Shown here: piece after piece, positions 17,257 to 26,229 of the stretch
How positions within the stretch are numbered: position 1 is the first letter of the stretch
Layout: each line of letters opens with the position of its first letter
From: Roseivirga sp. UBA6061
GTDB taxonomy: Bacteria > Bacteroidota > Bacteroidia > Cytophagales > Cyclobacteriaceae
Reading direction: 5' to 3'
DNA length: 64,000 nt
NCBI GenBank assembly: GCA_002427745.1
Contig: DIYF01000061.1
Coordinates: 62,001 to 126,000, forward strand
Notes under the pieces: model-generated
What the model was told of the DNA's origin: nothing
The model's input: only the letters and a program-made list of their open reading frames with translations
Database searches by the model: none
Position numbers and translations under genes: made by a program

Positions 17257-20083
17257 GAAGCTTTCTTTTACGGACCTGAAGTCCGGTTAATAAAAGCACG
17301 ATAATCGATGCTATGGCAATCAACCAGGCATCGATTTTTTTGGATTGTCCCTTTACCTCACCTATACTAATAAAAGCAGCCCAGTTTCTCGGATGGGCCG
17401 TAATACCATCTGCCGCCTCCAGGTAAGCCAGCTTGGCTTCATGAATGGCCTCAGGTGAAGAGGTTCTTTCACTGAGTTTGTCATAGAACGCATTCATGAT
17501 ACTTGCCGTGGAGGCATCACTTACTCGCCATAAACTCATAACGAGGGCAGGATTTCCATGAAAGAGAAAGGCACGTCCCATATGGTAAGAACCTTCACCT
17601 CTTTGCCATTTACCCACCCCTGTTTCGCAACCACTTAACACAACAAGAGAAGGGTTCATTTTCAGGTTGAAGATTTCATACAGATACAGGTTGCTATCCC
17701 GTGTATTGCCATCAGAGTTGAACACCAGTTGGCTGTTTAGAGGATTGTTATAGTCGTTAATATTATGAAGTGCCAGGTGAATCATATTAGCTTTGGCCAC
17801 ATTCGACCTGAAGTTTTCTGCGGTAGCCTCTTTCTGCGAAAAGAGCTGACTGCCTTCAATCTGTGAGATGGTTTGCATCTCCTCTTCTACCGCGCTAAGG
17901 GTGGCCAACTCAGGCCGGTTAGCCACCTCCGAGGTGCCAAAGGCCATGAGGTTCAGCGATTGTGAGCGACTGTCAGTAGCAATGTTCTTTGACCAGAGTG
18001 TTGCCGAGAAACCATAATTGACACGATGACTCTTCAGGAGGTAAGTAAGTCTGTTAAAATCACTGTGCTCCGGAGAGGGAGCGGAGCTAATCAGAGCTTC
18101 GAATGGTACACCCGCCAGGTCTCCATCCGGAATAATGATGAGTTCCTCATACTGGCTGATATCAAAATGGTCATTCATCAGTTTGTTAAAGAGGGAATAG
18201 GCACTTGCACTGTATATTCGGAAAGCCTCTTTTAAAGAAGTATGCTGGAGTGTTTCTCCTGAAATCTCATCAAGAAACCTTGAGATTTCTTTATCGAGTA
18301 CGTCATTTTTTGGTATTCTGCGCAAATGTGAGGAGGTCTGAGAAGTGGCGACCAGATAATAATAATCCCGGCCTGCAAAGTAGTTGATCAAAAACTGGTT
18401 CTTTTTCAGAGAAGCTTTGATCGCCTCTAAGGACCCTAGTTCGTTGTCACTGGTGAAACGGTGGTAGTCAGGGAAATTATTCTCGATTTCCTGCTTGAAA
18501 GACCTCAGGCTTTCCTCTTTTTGTGAAATTGTCTGTCTGATATTGATAATATCGGACTGCTCGCAATTTTTCTCCAAGTCACAAGTATTCAGTTCTTTCT
18601 GAGCGCTGAGCAGTGCCTTGGAAGCGAATGTCATCTTTTCCTGAATGGAATCAGGAATTCCCAGGTTGGTGTATTTCTCGGCCCGAAGTACATTTTCTAA
18701 CAGAAGTAACGATTTATTCTTTTCTATCAGAAGCCAGGTCTCATAGAGGTAAGTCTCATTATTCGTGTTCTTGTACATTTCATATGCCACCTCAATGTTT
18801 CTTTCGTAGTTGCGATGGTTCTTTTTCTGGAAGTGAAGCCTGGAACTCTCAAGGACAAAATTCTGACGATATCCATCGGTTGATTGATCGAGCTTTTGAT
18901 AAGCCTTGTAAGCGTTTTTCAGGGAAGTTTGGTCCTGTGTAGCCTGATATTTTTTCAGCCAGCAATGCGCTTTAAAACTGAGTATCTGATATGCCAGGGG
19001 TAATGTGAGAATATCTACAATTTCCGGGGAAGCATCACGCGATGGAGCCTGATACCCTCTGATCAGAGAAGCGAATGCCAACTGATACTTATCGATGGCC
19101 AGGTCATAATTACCCTGAGCTTCATGGTAAAGCGCATATTGGCGGTAGGCAAGAGCCCTGTCCGATGAGATTTCAGGGGCTATCTTGATAGCTTTTTCCA
19201 GATACATCACTGACTTATCCAGGTCATCTGTAAGTCGGAAGGAAACACCCAGACCGATGTAGATACTGGCTTCGAGGTCAGGGTTGTTGGTGCCTTCAGG
19301 AATCTGATTCAGTGCTTTGTTAAAGATCTTAATAGCTTCCTCGGGCCGTTTGCGATCGTTCGAATTGACAGCCAGATTGTAGTAATCAAGTGCCAGTGAG
19401 GGGCTTTTTGAACCATTGACTTCAATGTTCGATGAGATCTTTAATTGATAGTATTCGTCAGCCTCTGCATAGCGCTGGGTATTGTTGAGGCTATTGGCAA
19501 TGACTGCGTAACAATTAGGTTTGTGGTGAGGTTGGGCCTTCGAGTCTTTCATGGTGGCGTCCAATGCCCTGTAAGCGTAATTCAGCGCTCTGTTGAAATC
19601 TTCGAGAAGGCGATTGGTAGTGGCCAGGTTGTAGAAATTTTGATATCGCTGACCTTCTGTAACGATTTCTGGATTGGCTTCAATAATCTGTCTTTCTGCT
19701 TCATAATGTCTGAGAGCTTTTTTAGACTGATTGATCTCGTAGCGATAAATATACCCCAGTATAGCGTGGTCTTTGAGGAATGTGGTGTCAGTTGATGTAT
19801 GGGCTTTACTCTTCTCTGCGATAGCCAGGTTCATGTATTTGATGGCACTGTCATTCGCATAGAGGTTGAAGTAGCTGGCTCCAAGCTTAGAAAGGGCAAT
19901 ACCTCTTTTTTTACCCTGATATCCAGTATTCAAAAACTCTTTCCAAAGTGTTGTTGCCGGGGCAAACCTTCTGGACTTCATTGTGGTGTCTGCTTTGACA
20001 AAGAGAGCCTCATCAGGTGTTTGTGCCCTAAGAGAAGAATGAAAAAGTAAATACATCGCAACTATGCAAAGAGGCTTAATCAT
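17246..20083 (-). CDS. TPR-CHAT caspase-like protease, membrane-anchored (copy A)
   Basis: The ATG at 20083 gives 945 residues. A signal peptide ends at about LRAQ. TPR repeats fill residues 30-430 (AEADEYYQLKISSNIEVNG, YEITRE-like helices), then a coiled coil, then a C-terminal CHAT domain. The catalytic pair is visible: His773 in IHLALHN and Cys819 in VVLSGCETG, both in the expected context. A hydrophobic segment near residues 918-937 followed by RKRKLQAQ would anchor the C-terminus in the inner membrane with the protease facing the periplasm. CHAT domains are C14-type cysteine peptidases. It is a paralogue of the next gene and is convergent to the ECF sigma operon. The substrate is unknown. 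Confidence 0.87.
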   Translation of the reverse strand: MIKPLCIVAMYLLFHSSLRAQTPDEALFVKADTTMKSRRFAPATTLWKEFLNTGYQGKKRGIALSKLGASYFNLYANDSAIKYMNLAIAEKSKAHTSTDTTFLKDHAILGYIYRYEINQSKKALRHYEAERQIIEANPEIVTEGQRYQNFYNLATTNRLLEDFNRALNYAYRALDATMKDSKAQPHHKPNCYAVIANSLNNTQRYAEADEYYQLKISSNIEVNGSKSPSLALDYYNLAVNSNDRKRPEEAIKIFNKALNQIPEGTNNPDLEASIYIGLGVSFRLTDDLDKSVMYLEKAIKIAPEISSDRALAYRQYALYHEAQGNYDLAIDKYQLAFASLIRGYQAPSRDASPEIVDILTLPLAYQILSFKAHCWLKKYQATQDQTSLKNAYKAYQKLDQSTDGYRQNFVLESSRLHFQKKNHRNYERNIEVAYEMYKNTNNETYLYETWLLIEKNKSLLLLENVLRAEKYTNLGIPDSIQEKMTFASKALLSAQKELNTCDLEKNCEQSDIINIRQTISQKEESLRSFKQEIENNFPDYHRFTSDNELGSLEAIKASLKKNQFLINYFAGRDYYYLVATSQTSSHLRRIPKNDVLDKEISRFLDEISGETLQHTSLKEAFRIYSASAYSLFNKLMNDHFDISQYEELIIIPDGDLAGVPFEALISSAPSPEHSDFNRLTYLLKSHRVNYGFSATLWSKNIATDSRSQSLNLMAFGTSEVANRPELATLSAVEEEMQTISQIEGSQLFSQKEATAENFRSNVAKANMIHLALHNINDYNNPLNSQLVFNSDGNTRDSNLYLYEIFNLKMNPSLVVLSGCETGVGKWQRGEGSYHMGRAFLFHGNPALVMSLWRVSDASTASIMNAFYDKLSERTSSPEAIHEAKLAYLEAADGITAHPRNWAAFISIGEVKGQSKKIDAWLIAIASIIVLLLTGLQVRKRKLQAQ

Positions 20084-20194
20084 GGTGGTGTGCAATAGCA
20101 GTTCATTCTGAAGATAGAGTATGAATGTCACTTCTGAAACAACTACCCCTGTAAACATTTATGGATGGCTACATCATATAGCACTTCGGTTTTC
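20081..20194 (-). repeat. 114-bp leader shared with CHAT copy B
   Basis: This block, from the start codon of copy A outward, matches 23071-23184 base for base with only five or so substitutions and no gap. It is far better conserved than the coding sequences behind it. It probably contains the promoter and 5' untranslated region. On the minus strand it carries TTTACAGGGGTAGTTGTTT. Confidence 0.85.
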
Positions 20195-20223
20195 GGACAG
20201 GCTTTTAGTGTCACTTTTACTCA

Positions 20224-23073
20224 CTAAAAAAAGTTAACTATTTTGAATGTTTCCTGTTTACCTGGATCGTGTTTCAGCTTGTATAAGTGTCGAACCATGA
20301 GCAACAAAAATACTCCCCCTAATATGCAAGCAGAAAACAATAGGTAGGGTGTGTTTCGTGATATCTGAGTATCGCCAATACTGACGAAGGCGGCCCAATT
20401 GCTAGGGTGAGATATGAGTTGATCTGAATTCGCCAAAAAATGCAACTTTGAAAGCCTTAGAGCTTCTGATGAGCTGCTATGAGTTTTGAGATTGGCATAG
20501 AATTGACTCATCAATAAGGAAGTGGGATAGTCTTTTACTTTCCATAGGCTTATCACCATGGCCGGATTACCATGATAAAGAAAACCTCTTCCCATATGAT
20601 ATATTCCCTCACCTTTTTGCCAATCACCTACTCCGGTAGCGCAGGCACTTAACACTACAAGACTTGCTGTCATCCGAAGTCCGTATAATTCATATAGAAA
20701 CAAGAGTCCATCCTCTTTATATGAGTCTTGATTGAAAACTAATCGAGAATTAAGTGGGTTTCTTGAATCATTGAGGTTGTGCATGGCTAAATGAATGATG
20801 TCGGCTTTAGAAGACTGGTCTTTAAAGGTGCTTTCCAGAGCTTTGTTACCGATATATACTTTAGCATTAGGGAAAAACTTCAGTGATTCACTTTCCTTAA
20901 GTGTACCTGGGAGATCACCGGATGCACCAAATCCTAACAACCTTGCATCTTTATTAAGTGATGGGTTTTGCTGGTTTTTAAACCAGAGGGTAGCCGAATA
21001 GCCATAGTTTATCTGATGTGATCTGATCAGATAGGGGAGATCTGAAAAGTTGACGTTTGAGCCGGAGGGAACAGGTAGTGTGAGGGCCTCGAAGGGGAGT
21101 AAGGAGAGTAGCCCATCCGGGATGATAACAAGTTTCTGGTGTTTTTCTTCTCTGATTTCCTGTGGTAGAAGTCTTTCCAGTAACAGTGCCCCACTCTGTG
21201 CATACTTTCTGTACCCGGTTTTTAAATCCTGGTTTTGCAAAGTTTCGCCAGATACTTCCTTCAGAAAATCTGTCAGGGCCTGATCAAGTAATGAATCTCT
21301 GGTGACTTTCTGAAAATAGCTTTTTTCTTTGCTCACGCCTATGAGATAATAATCACTGTCTGTGGCGAAATAATTGAGTACCACGGCATCTCCTTCTATA
21401 GATTCCTGAACCTTTGAGAGGCTGATCAGGTCCTTGTCATAAGCCAGTTGATAGTAATCCGGAGATTCTTTCTGAATGGCTTTTCTATACGCTTCCAGTT
21501 CCGCCTCTGCCAGTCTTAAATCGGTCCGTAACTGTATAACTTTCGACTCGGCACAGTCTTCGTTTTGCTGACAGTCGGTAAGGTCCCGTCTTGTATTCCA
21601 GATGAGCTCAGATGCCTGTGAAACAGATGTTTTTAACGAATCGGTGATTCCTGCCAAATCGGCCTTTTCAGCCCTCATTAGATTTTCCAGGAGTAAAACG
21701 GACTTATTCATCTCTATATGATGCCAGGCTTCGCTGATGTAGTGGTCTTCCTGAGAGGTCTTATGTAACTCATAGAGGGTGTTTACCGCACTTTCGTAAT
21801 TGCTGTAGTTCCAGCTCTGAAAGAATAACTTAGAGCTCTCCATGGTAAAGTTGTCACGATAAGCCTGAGTCAGCCTGTCCATAAGTTTATAGCCTTTGTT
21901 GGCTTCAGACAAGGCGCTCAGATCACCATCGAAATGGTATTTATTCAGCCAGCATTGTGCTTTCTCTTTCAGCAGTCTATAATAAAAAGGATCTGAAAAC
22001 AGTTGGTCTTCAGAAGGGTTTTCTGCCAGAGATTCCCACTTAAAATCGCTGATGGCATGGCCCAGTGCCTGCTGGTACATCAGAATGGCCGAGTCATACA
22101 GGTCAAGCTCCTCAAAATAACTGCCCAGGTTTCTGATGGTACTTGCCATTTCAAAAGCGTTCCCTGAAGAATAGGTCAGGGCAGTATCCAGGTGCTTTTT
22201 GGTTTTGTTGTAGTCTTTTTTGAGCTGATAAATTGTGGAAATGCTTCTGTGCGAAACAGACAGCAGGTACTTGTTCTCTTCCGGGTTTAGTACGGATTTT
22301 TGTGTTTTCAGAAAATAGCGAAGCGCCTCATCATACTCACGTGCTCCGAGAAAATCGAGGGCCGCATTGTTATAGTAGTCGGCCATTTCAGGTTGCAGCG
22401 CACCATAAAGCTCTTCGCTCAACCTGATTTTCTTCAGGTGATACTCGGTTGCCCTTTTGAACTCCTCCATATCTCCCAAAATGTTGGCAATCACGGAATA
22501 GCTGAGCAACAGGCTTCTCTGGTTGCTTTCGGTCTCATTTTGAATGATTGAAAGAGAAGAAAAAGCATAGTTCAGAGCCCTTTCATAATTTTCCAGCAAC
22601 CGATAGGTCGTAGCCAGATTATAGCTATTGGCAAAATTCACCCGGACTTCCACCAGCGAATCATGCTCTTCCAGCAGCTGGCGCTCACTCTCAAACTGGC
22701 TGAGCGCTTTTCTATAGTTAAACTTGATGTATCGGTAGATGTAGCCCAGCCTGCCGTGGACAAGTAACTGAGAACCTGCCGGTCTCGGAGATTGTCTTTT
22801 TTCAGTCAGAGTGGCTTTAAAATAAAACAAGGCACTGTCGTACTGACCAAGCCTGAAAAGAGATTCCCCCAGCCCAAAGTGCACATCCGTTTCTCCCGGA
22901 TCAAAGTCAGGATGTCTTTTCCTGAACTGATGATAAAGCGTCCTGGCCCCCTCATAGTCCTGTGCCTTAAGCAGTTCTTCTGCTGCCTGAAAAGTCGTAT
23001 CAGCCTCCTGGGCCATCAGCCAGCCGGCTATCGGAAAAGACAATAAAAACCCCGTGATCAGGATGGCTCTCAT
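20224..23073 (-). CDS. TPR-CHAT caspase-like protease, membrane-anchored (copy B)
   Basis: The ATG at 23073 gives 949 residues with the same architecture as copy A: signal peptide ending near WLMAQ, TPR repeats (about 35-430), a coiled coil around 500-560 and a C-terminal CHAT domain. Catalytic His765 (IHLAMHN) and Cys811 (VVLSACATG) are intact. A transmembrane segment near residues 910-928 is followed by a basic tail ending IVNFF. The upstream in-frame extension (LYIQNELPLHTT) is encoded by the shared leader and is not export-like, so I rejected it. The copies arose by tandem duplication including the leader and have diverged substantially in the TPR part, which may give different sensing. 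Confidence 0.87.
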   Translation of the reverse strand: MRAILITGFLLSFPIAGWLMAQEADTTFQAAEELLKAQDYEGARTLYHQFRKRHPDFDPGETDVHFGLGESLFRLGQYDSALFYFKATLTEKRQSPRPAGSQLLVHGRLGYIYRYIKFNYRKALSQFESERQLLEEHDSLVEVRVNFANSYNLATTYRLLENYERALNYAFSSLSIIQNETESNQRSLLLSYSVIANILGDMEEFKRATEYHLKKIRLSEELYGALQPEMADYYNNAALDFLGAREYDEALRYFLKTQKSVLNPEENKYLLSVSHRSISTIYQLKKDYNKTKKHLDTALTYSSGNAFEMASTIRNLGSYFEELDLYDSAILMYQQALGHAISDFKWESLAENPSEDQLFSDPFYYRLLKEKAQCWLNKYHFDGDLSALSEANKGYKLMDRLTQAYRDNFTMESSKLFFQSWNYSNYESAVNTLYELHKTSQEDHYISEAWHHIEMNKSVLLLENLMRAEKADLAGITDSLKTSVSQASELIWNTRRDLTDCQQNEDCAESKVIQLRTDLRLAEAELEAYRKAIQKESPDYYQLAYDKDLISLSKVQESIEGDAVVLNYFATDSDYYLIGVSKEKSYFQKVTRDSLLDQALTDFLKEVSGETLQNQDLKTGYRKYAQSGALLLERLLPQEIREEKHQKLVIIPDGLLSLLPFEALTLPVPSGSNVNFSDLPYLIRSHQINYGYSATLWFKNQQNPSLNKDARLLGFGASGDLPGTLKESESLKFFPNAKVYIGNKALESTFKDQSSKADIIHLAMHNLNDSRNPLNSRLVFNQDSYKEDGLLFLYELYGLRMTASLVVLSACATGVGDWQKGEGIYHMGRGFLYHGNPAMVISLWKVKDYPTSLLMSQFYANLKTHSSSSEALRLSKLHFLANSDQLISHPSNWAAFVSIGDTQISRNTPYLLFSACILGGVFLLLMVRHLYKLKHDPGKQETFKIVNFF

Positions 23074-23184
23074 GGTGGTGTGCAATGGCAGTTCATTCTG
23101 AATATAGAGCATGAATGTCACTTCTGAAACAACTACCCTTGTAAACATTTATGGGTGGCTACATCATATAGCACTTCGGTTTTC
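23071..23184 (-). repeat. 114-bp leader shared with CHAT copy A
   Basis: This is the second copy of the block at 20081-20194. Beyond 23184 the two flanks diverge at once (GATAATTAGCC here against GGACAGGCTTT there), which marks the edge of the duplicated unit. Confidence 0.85.
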
Positions 23185-23227
23185 TGATAATTAGCCTTAT
23201 TATTAATTAAGCAACCGTAAACCCATT

Positions 23228-24574
23228 ATGAAACTCTCTTCTCTTATGACAGGAGCCTGTCTGGCCCTGTTCCTTATTACCACATCCCTTTCTGCACAAA
23301 ATAACCTCAAGGCCCTGGTGGGAGGTACCCTTATTGACGGCTTTAGCAGTACACCCATCCGCAATTCGGTGATCATTATAGAAGGTGAACGGATCAAAGC
23401 CGTAGGCACTGTAAAGACCTTACCGATTCCTGAAGGAGCGGAAGTGATCTCTACCGAGGGTATGAGTGTTATGCCCGGCCTCTGGGATATGCACGTACAC
23501 CTGATGATTAACGGGCACAGTGACTATGCCTACTGGGACAAAACTTATTTGCCCCTGCTGAAAGATGTGATTATGCCTGCTTCTGCCCACCAGCTGTTAC
23601 TGGCCGGAGTTACCAGTGCGCGCGATCTGGGAGCTCCTCTGGAAGAGAGTATTGATGTGAGGGACCGTATTAACCGGGGAGACATTCCCGGTCCTACTAT
23701 GTATGTATCGGGACCGTTTATTCAGAAAAAACCCTATCCGGGAACCGAGGCCTTTCGCTGGGGAGTGAATGGAGAAAAAGATGCCCGGGCCAAGGTGAGA
23801 AAGCTGGCACTGGCGGGAGTAGACTGCATCAAATTGATTGATCAGGATCAGATGACCATGGAAGAGGTACGGGCGGTAGTGGATGAAGCGCATGCGCATG
23901 GTCTGAAAGTAGTAGCTCACGGCCACCGGCCGGAGGAAATCAGGAGAGGGCTGATTGTAGGGGTTGATAACTTTGAACATACCGGGCTGTCGTCTTCACC
24001 TGAATACCCGGCTGATATCATGGAAATGCTCAAGGAAAGAACTGCCCGGATGAACAAAGGCCCTATGTTCTGGACACCCACAGTGGAAGTGCTTTACGAC
24101 TATGAATATATACGTGATAACCCCGAAGAACTGGACAACGATTCCTGGCACCTGGGGCTTCCTGATTCTATTGTGGTGGATATCAAAAGATCCATTAAAT
24201 ACCCCAATCGCCTGCCGTATTTCCAACTGACTCCGGTACGCATCCCCACGCTGGAGCGAAAATTTAATCAGCTTAGAGAAGCTGGGTTGGTACTCTTAAT
24301 CGGGACCGATAGTGGTGTACCCATGAAATTCCATAGTCAGTCTACCTGGCATGAGCTGGATGTCTGGGTAAATGAATTCGGAGTGGACCCTATGTATGCC
24401 CTGAAGGCCGCCACTTACTGGCCCTCTGTGATGCAGGGAGTATCAGATCAGGTAGGCACTGTGAGCGAGGGTAAGTATGCAGATATCATTGCCGTCAAGG
24501 GTGATGTACTCAGGTACATCAGCTTACTGCAGGATGTAGACATTGTGATCAAACATGGAAAGCAATATAAATAG
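23228..24574 (+). CDS. Secreted amidohydrolase-family metal-dependent hydrolase
   Basis: The 448-residue product starts with a signal peptide (LALFLITTSLSAQ). The first metal motif is HVHLM after MPGLWDM. Further ligands appear in VVAHGH, NFEHTG and LIGTDSG, and a C-terminal strand returns to the composite beta domain (GKYADIIAVKGD). The family contains imidazolonepropionase-like and dipeptidase-like enzymes; the substrate cannot be set. It is monocistronic, divergent from CHAT copy B, whose duplicated leader ends 44 bp before this start. Confidence 0.88.
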   Translation: MKLSSLMTGACLALFLITTSLSAQNNLKALVGGTLIDGFSSTPIRNSVIIIEGERIKAVGTVKTLPIPEGAEVISTEGMSVMPGLWDMHVHLMINGHSDYAYWDKTYLPLLKDVIMPASAHQLLLAGVTSARDLGAPLEESIDVRDRINRGDIPGPTMYVSGPFIQKKPYPGTEAFRWGVNGEKDARAKVRKLALAGVDCIKLIDQDQMTMEEVRAVVDEAHAHGLKVVAHGHRPEEIRRGLIVGVDNFEHTGLSSSPEYPADIMEMLKERTARMNKGPMFWTPTVEVLYDYEYIRDNPEELDNDSWHLGLPDSIVVDIKRSIKYPNRLPYFQLTPVRIPTLERKFNQLREAGLVLLIGTDSGVPMKFHSQSTWHELDVWVNEFGVDPMYALKAATYWPSVMQGVSDQVGTVSEGKYADIIAVKGDVLRYISLLQDVDIVIKHGKQYK

Positions 24575-24887
24575 CTAATGTTTCTGTTTATGTAAGACCT
24601 GTGTACCTACCTGTGTTTACTCCTGTGCTATAAAATGGTGTCTATCTCTCAAAAAAGTTGACAAATATTCAATTTTTCAATTCATGAAAAGTTAACATAT
24701 ATGCACTCTTTCTAAGTAAAAAGCACTTGTCAATAGTAGTTAAATGGCTGTTTTTTAGTAGTTTATGTATTAACCTTGCATGAAGGTGGTTATCATATTG
24801 TTAAACTGATTGGAATAGATTTTCCTTCGCTTCATTCTTCATAATTTTACATATATGAATAAAGTGGTTGTGCGAAAGCAATGAGCT
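24575..24887. other. AT-rich intergenic region without recognised gene
   Basis: This 313-bp gap separates the amidohydrolase from the convergent HTH-cupin gene. It is AT-rich with several TTAAC and GTTAA words but no clear hairpin terminator, RNA gene or open frame with coding character. I see nothing that I can name. Confidence 0.5.
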
Positions 24888-25463
24888 CTACAGCCCCTGA
24901 TTCATGAAGTAAGCTTTGAACAACTTGGCATCACTACTGCCGGGATTTTTTAAGGAATGAGGAATTTGACCATTGAAATAAAGCGTATCCCCCTGGTTAA
25001 GATGAATAAATTCATCTTCCAGTCCGTATATGATTTCTCCTTCCAGAAGGTACACCAGCTCGTAGCAATCATTGGACAATGGTTTGCGATAAACTCCCGG
25101 ATTTACGGTGACCGTATTGATTTTTACAGGGGTACTCTGAATCACCTTCGACATAAGACTTTCATAGATCAGCCCCTCCGAGTCATATCGCGCTTCAATA
25201 TCTCCCTCACCATTTCTGATCAGCGTATAGGCTTGTTCAGGCTCCTCATCAACGGGTTTGACAATCTCGGAAAGGGGCTCGTTCAGTGCCATGGCAATTT
25301 TGTGCAAAACGGGCAGAGAAGGCATGGTGCGGAAGTTCTCGATTTTAGAAAGCAGACCGGCAGTTATCTCGCTTTTGCTGGCTACTTCGGCAAGATTCAT
25401 CCCTTTTTCCTTACGGATATCACGGAGTTTTTTGCCAATAGCGCTAAGTATGTCGGATTTCAT
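24888..25463 (-). CDS. XRE-family HTH transcription regulator with cupin domain
   Basis: The ATG at 25463 gives 191 residues. Residues 5-65 are an HTH_3 domain (GKKLRDIRKEKGMNLAEVAS, GLLSKIENFRTMPSLPVL). Residues 110-188 form a small cupin barrel (ELVYLLEGEIIYGLEDE, GDTLYFNGQIPHSLKNPG). Such regulators sense a small molecule through the cupin and often control amine or aminophosphonate catabolism. It is divergent from the phosphonatase-like hydrolase with a 69-bp gap, so it probably controls that operon. A long in-frame upstream extension overlaps the neighbour's start region and is not coding. Confidence 0.9.
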   Translation of the reverse strand: MKSDILSAIGKKLRDIRKEKGMNLAEVASKSEITAGLLSKIENFRTMPSLPVLHKIAMALNEPLSEIVKPVDEEPEQAYTLIRNGEGDIEARYDSEGLIYESLMSKVIQSTPVKINTVTVNPGVYRKPLSNDCYELVYLLEGEIIYGLEDEFIHLNQGDTLYFNGQIPHSLKNPGSSDAKLFKAYFMNQGL

Positions 25464-25532
25464 CAGGGAGTGTTTGAGGCAAAATAAGTAAAGAATGAGC
25501 AAGCGGGCATTAAGTAATTGTGAACAATAGAC

Positions 25533-26228
25533 ATGAGTAAAACAGATATAAAAAAGATTGACGCAGTGGTGTTTGATATGGCAGGAACTACCATTGATGA
25601 GGGAAAGACCGTGTATCGCTGCGTTCAGGAGGCCATCGCCTGCTTTGGTTACGACTATAATCTGGAAGAAGTAGTCGGCCGGATCGGGGGAATGAATAAG
25701 AAGGAGGGCATCCGGCTCCTGATGAATAACCAGTCTGAGGTTTCTGAGGCAGATGTGGATAATGCCTTCGAACTTTTTCGCGAAAAGGTGGAGCAGGCCT
25801 ACAGAACAGACGACAGTGTGAAGGAGAAAACAGGAGCAACCCGTCTCTTCAGATTTCTGAAAGACCATGAAATCAAGGTGGTGCTGGACACAGGCTATTA
25901 TCGCAGCACTGCAGACATACTGATCAACAAAATGGACTGGCAGGCCGAGAACCTGATCGACTTTTCTATCACTTCTGACGAGGTAGCCAAAGGAAGACCA
26001 GAGCCACTGATGATAGAGAAGATGGTGGCCTACTTTGATTTTGAAAATGCCGGAAAGGTCATCAAGGTGGGTGATACCCGGTCAGATATTGAAGAAGGGC
26101 ATAATGCAGGCTGCTATGCTGTAGTGGGAATCAGCTCTGATCAGTATAGCCGACAGGACCTGCTGGATATGGGGGCTACCCATGCGATTGATGAGTTAGC
26201 CGAGCTCAAAGAGATAATCACCGCCTGA
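25533..26228 (+). CDS. Phosphonatase-like HAD hydrolase (TIGR03351-type)
   Basis: The 231-residue HAD protein has its nucleophile Asp15 in VVFDMAGTTIDEG, whose AGT context is typical of phosphonoacetaldehyde hydrolase relatives. A cap region carries GGMNKKEGIRLLM, where PhnX places its Schiff-base lysine. Motifs II-IV follow (VVLDTGYYRST, KGRPEPLM, VGDTRSDIEEG). The expected reaction is hydrolysis of phosphonoacetaldehyde or a hydroxylated relative to an aldehyde and phosphate. It precedes the MFS carrier by one base and is followed by an HpnW-type oxidase, the family association known for aminophosphonate catabolism. Distinction from true PhnX rests on family resemblance. Confidence 0.85.
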   Translation: MSKTDIKKIDAVVFDMAGTTIDEGKTVYRCVQEAIACFGYDYNLEEVVGRIGGMNKKEGIRLLMNNQSEVSEADVDNAFELFREKVEQAYRTDDSVKEKTGATRLFRFLKDHEIKVVLDTGYYRSTADILINKMDWQAENLIDFSITSDEVAKGRPEPLMIEKMVAYFDFENAGKVIKVGDTRSDIEEGHNAGCYAVVGISSDQYSRQDLLDMGATHAIDELAELKEIITA

Positions 26229-26229
26229 T

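Noticed and set aside
20084..20158. In-frame N-terminal extension of CHAT copy A (and the same for copy B)
   Set aside because: The extension is encoded by the shared leader; the signal peptide starts at the internal methionine.
15700..23073. Type III-E CRISPR locus
   Set aside because: Despite the TPR-CHAT and sigma genes, there is no repeat array, Cas7-11 or Cas1/Cas2 in the window.
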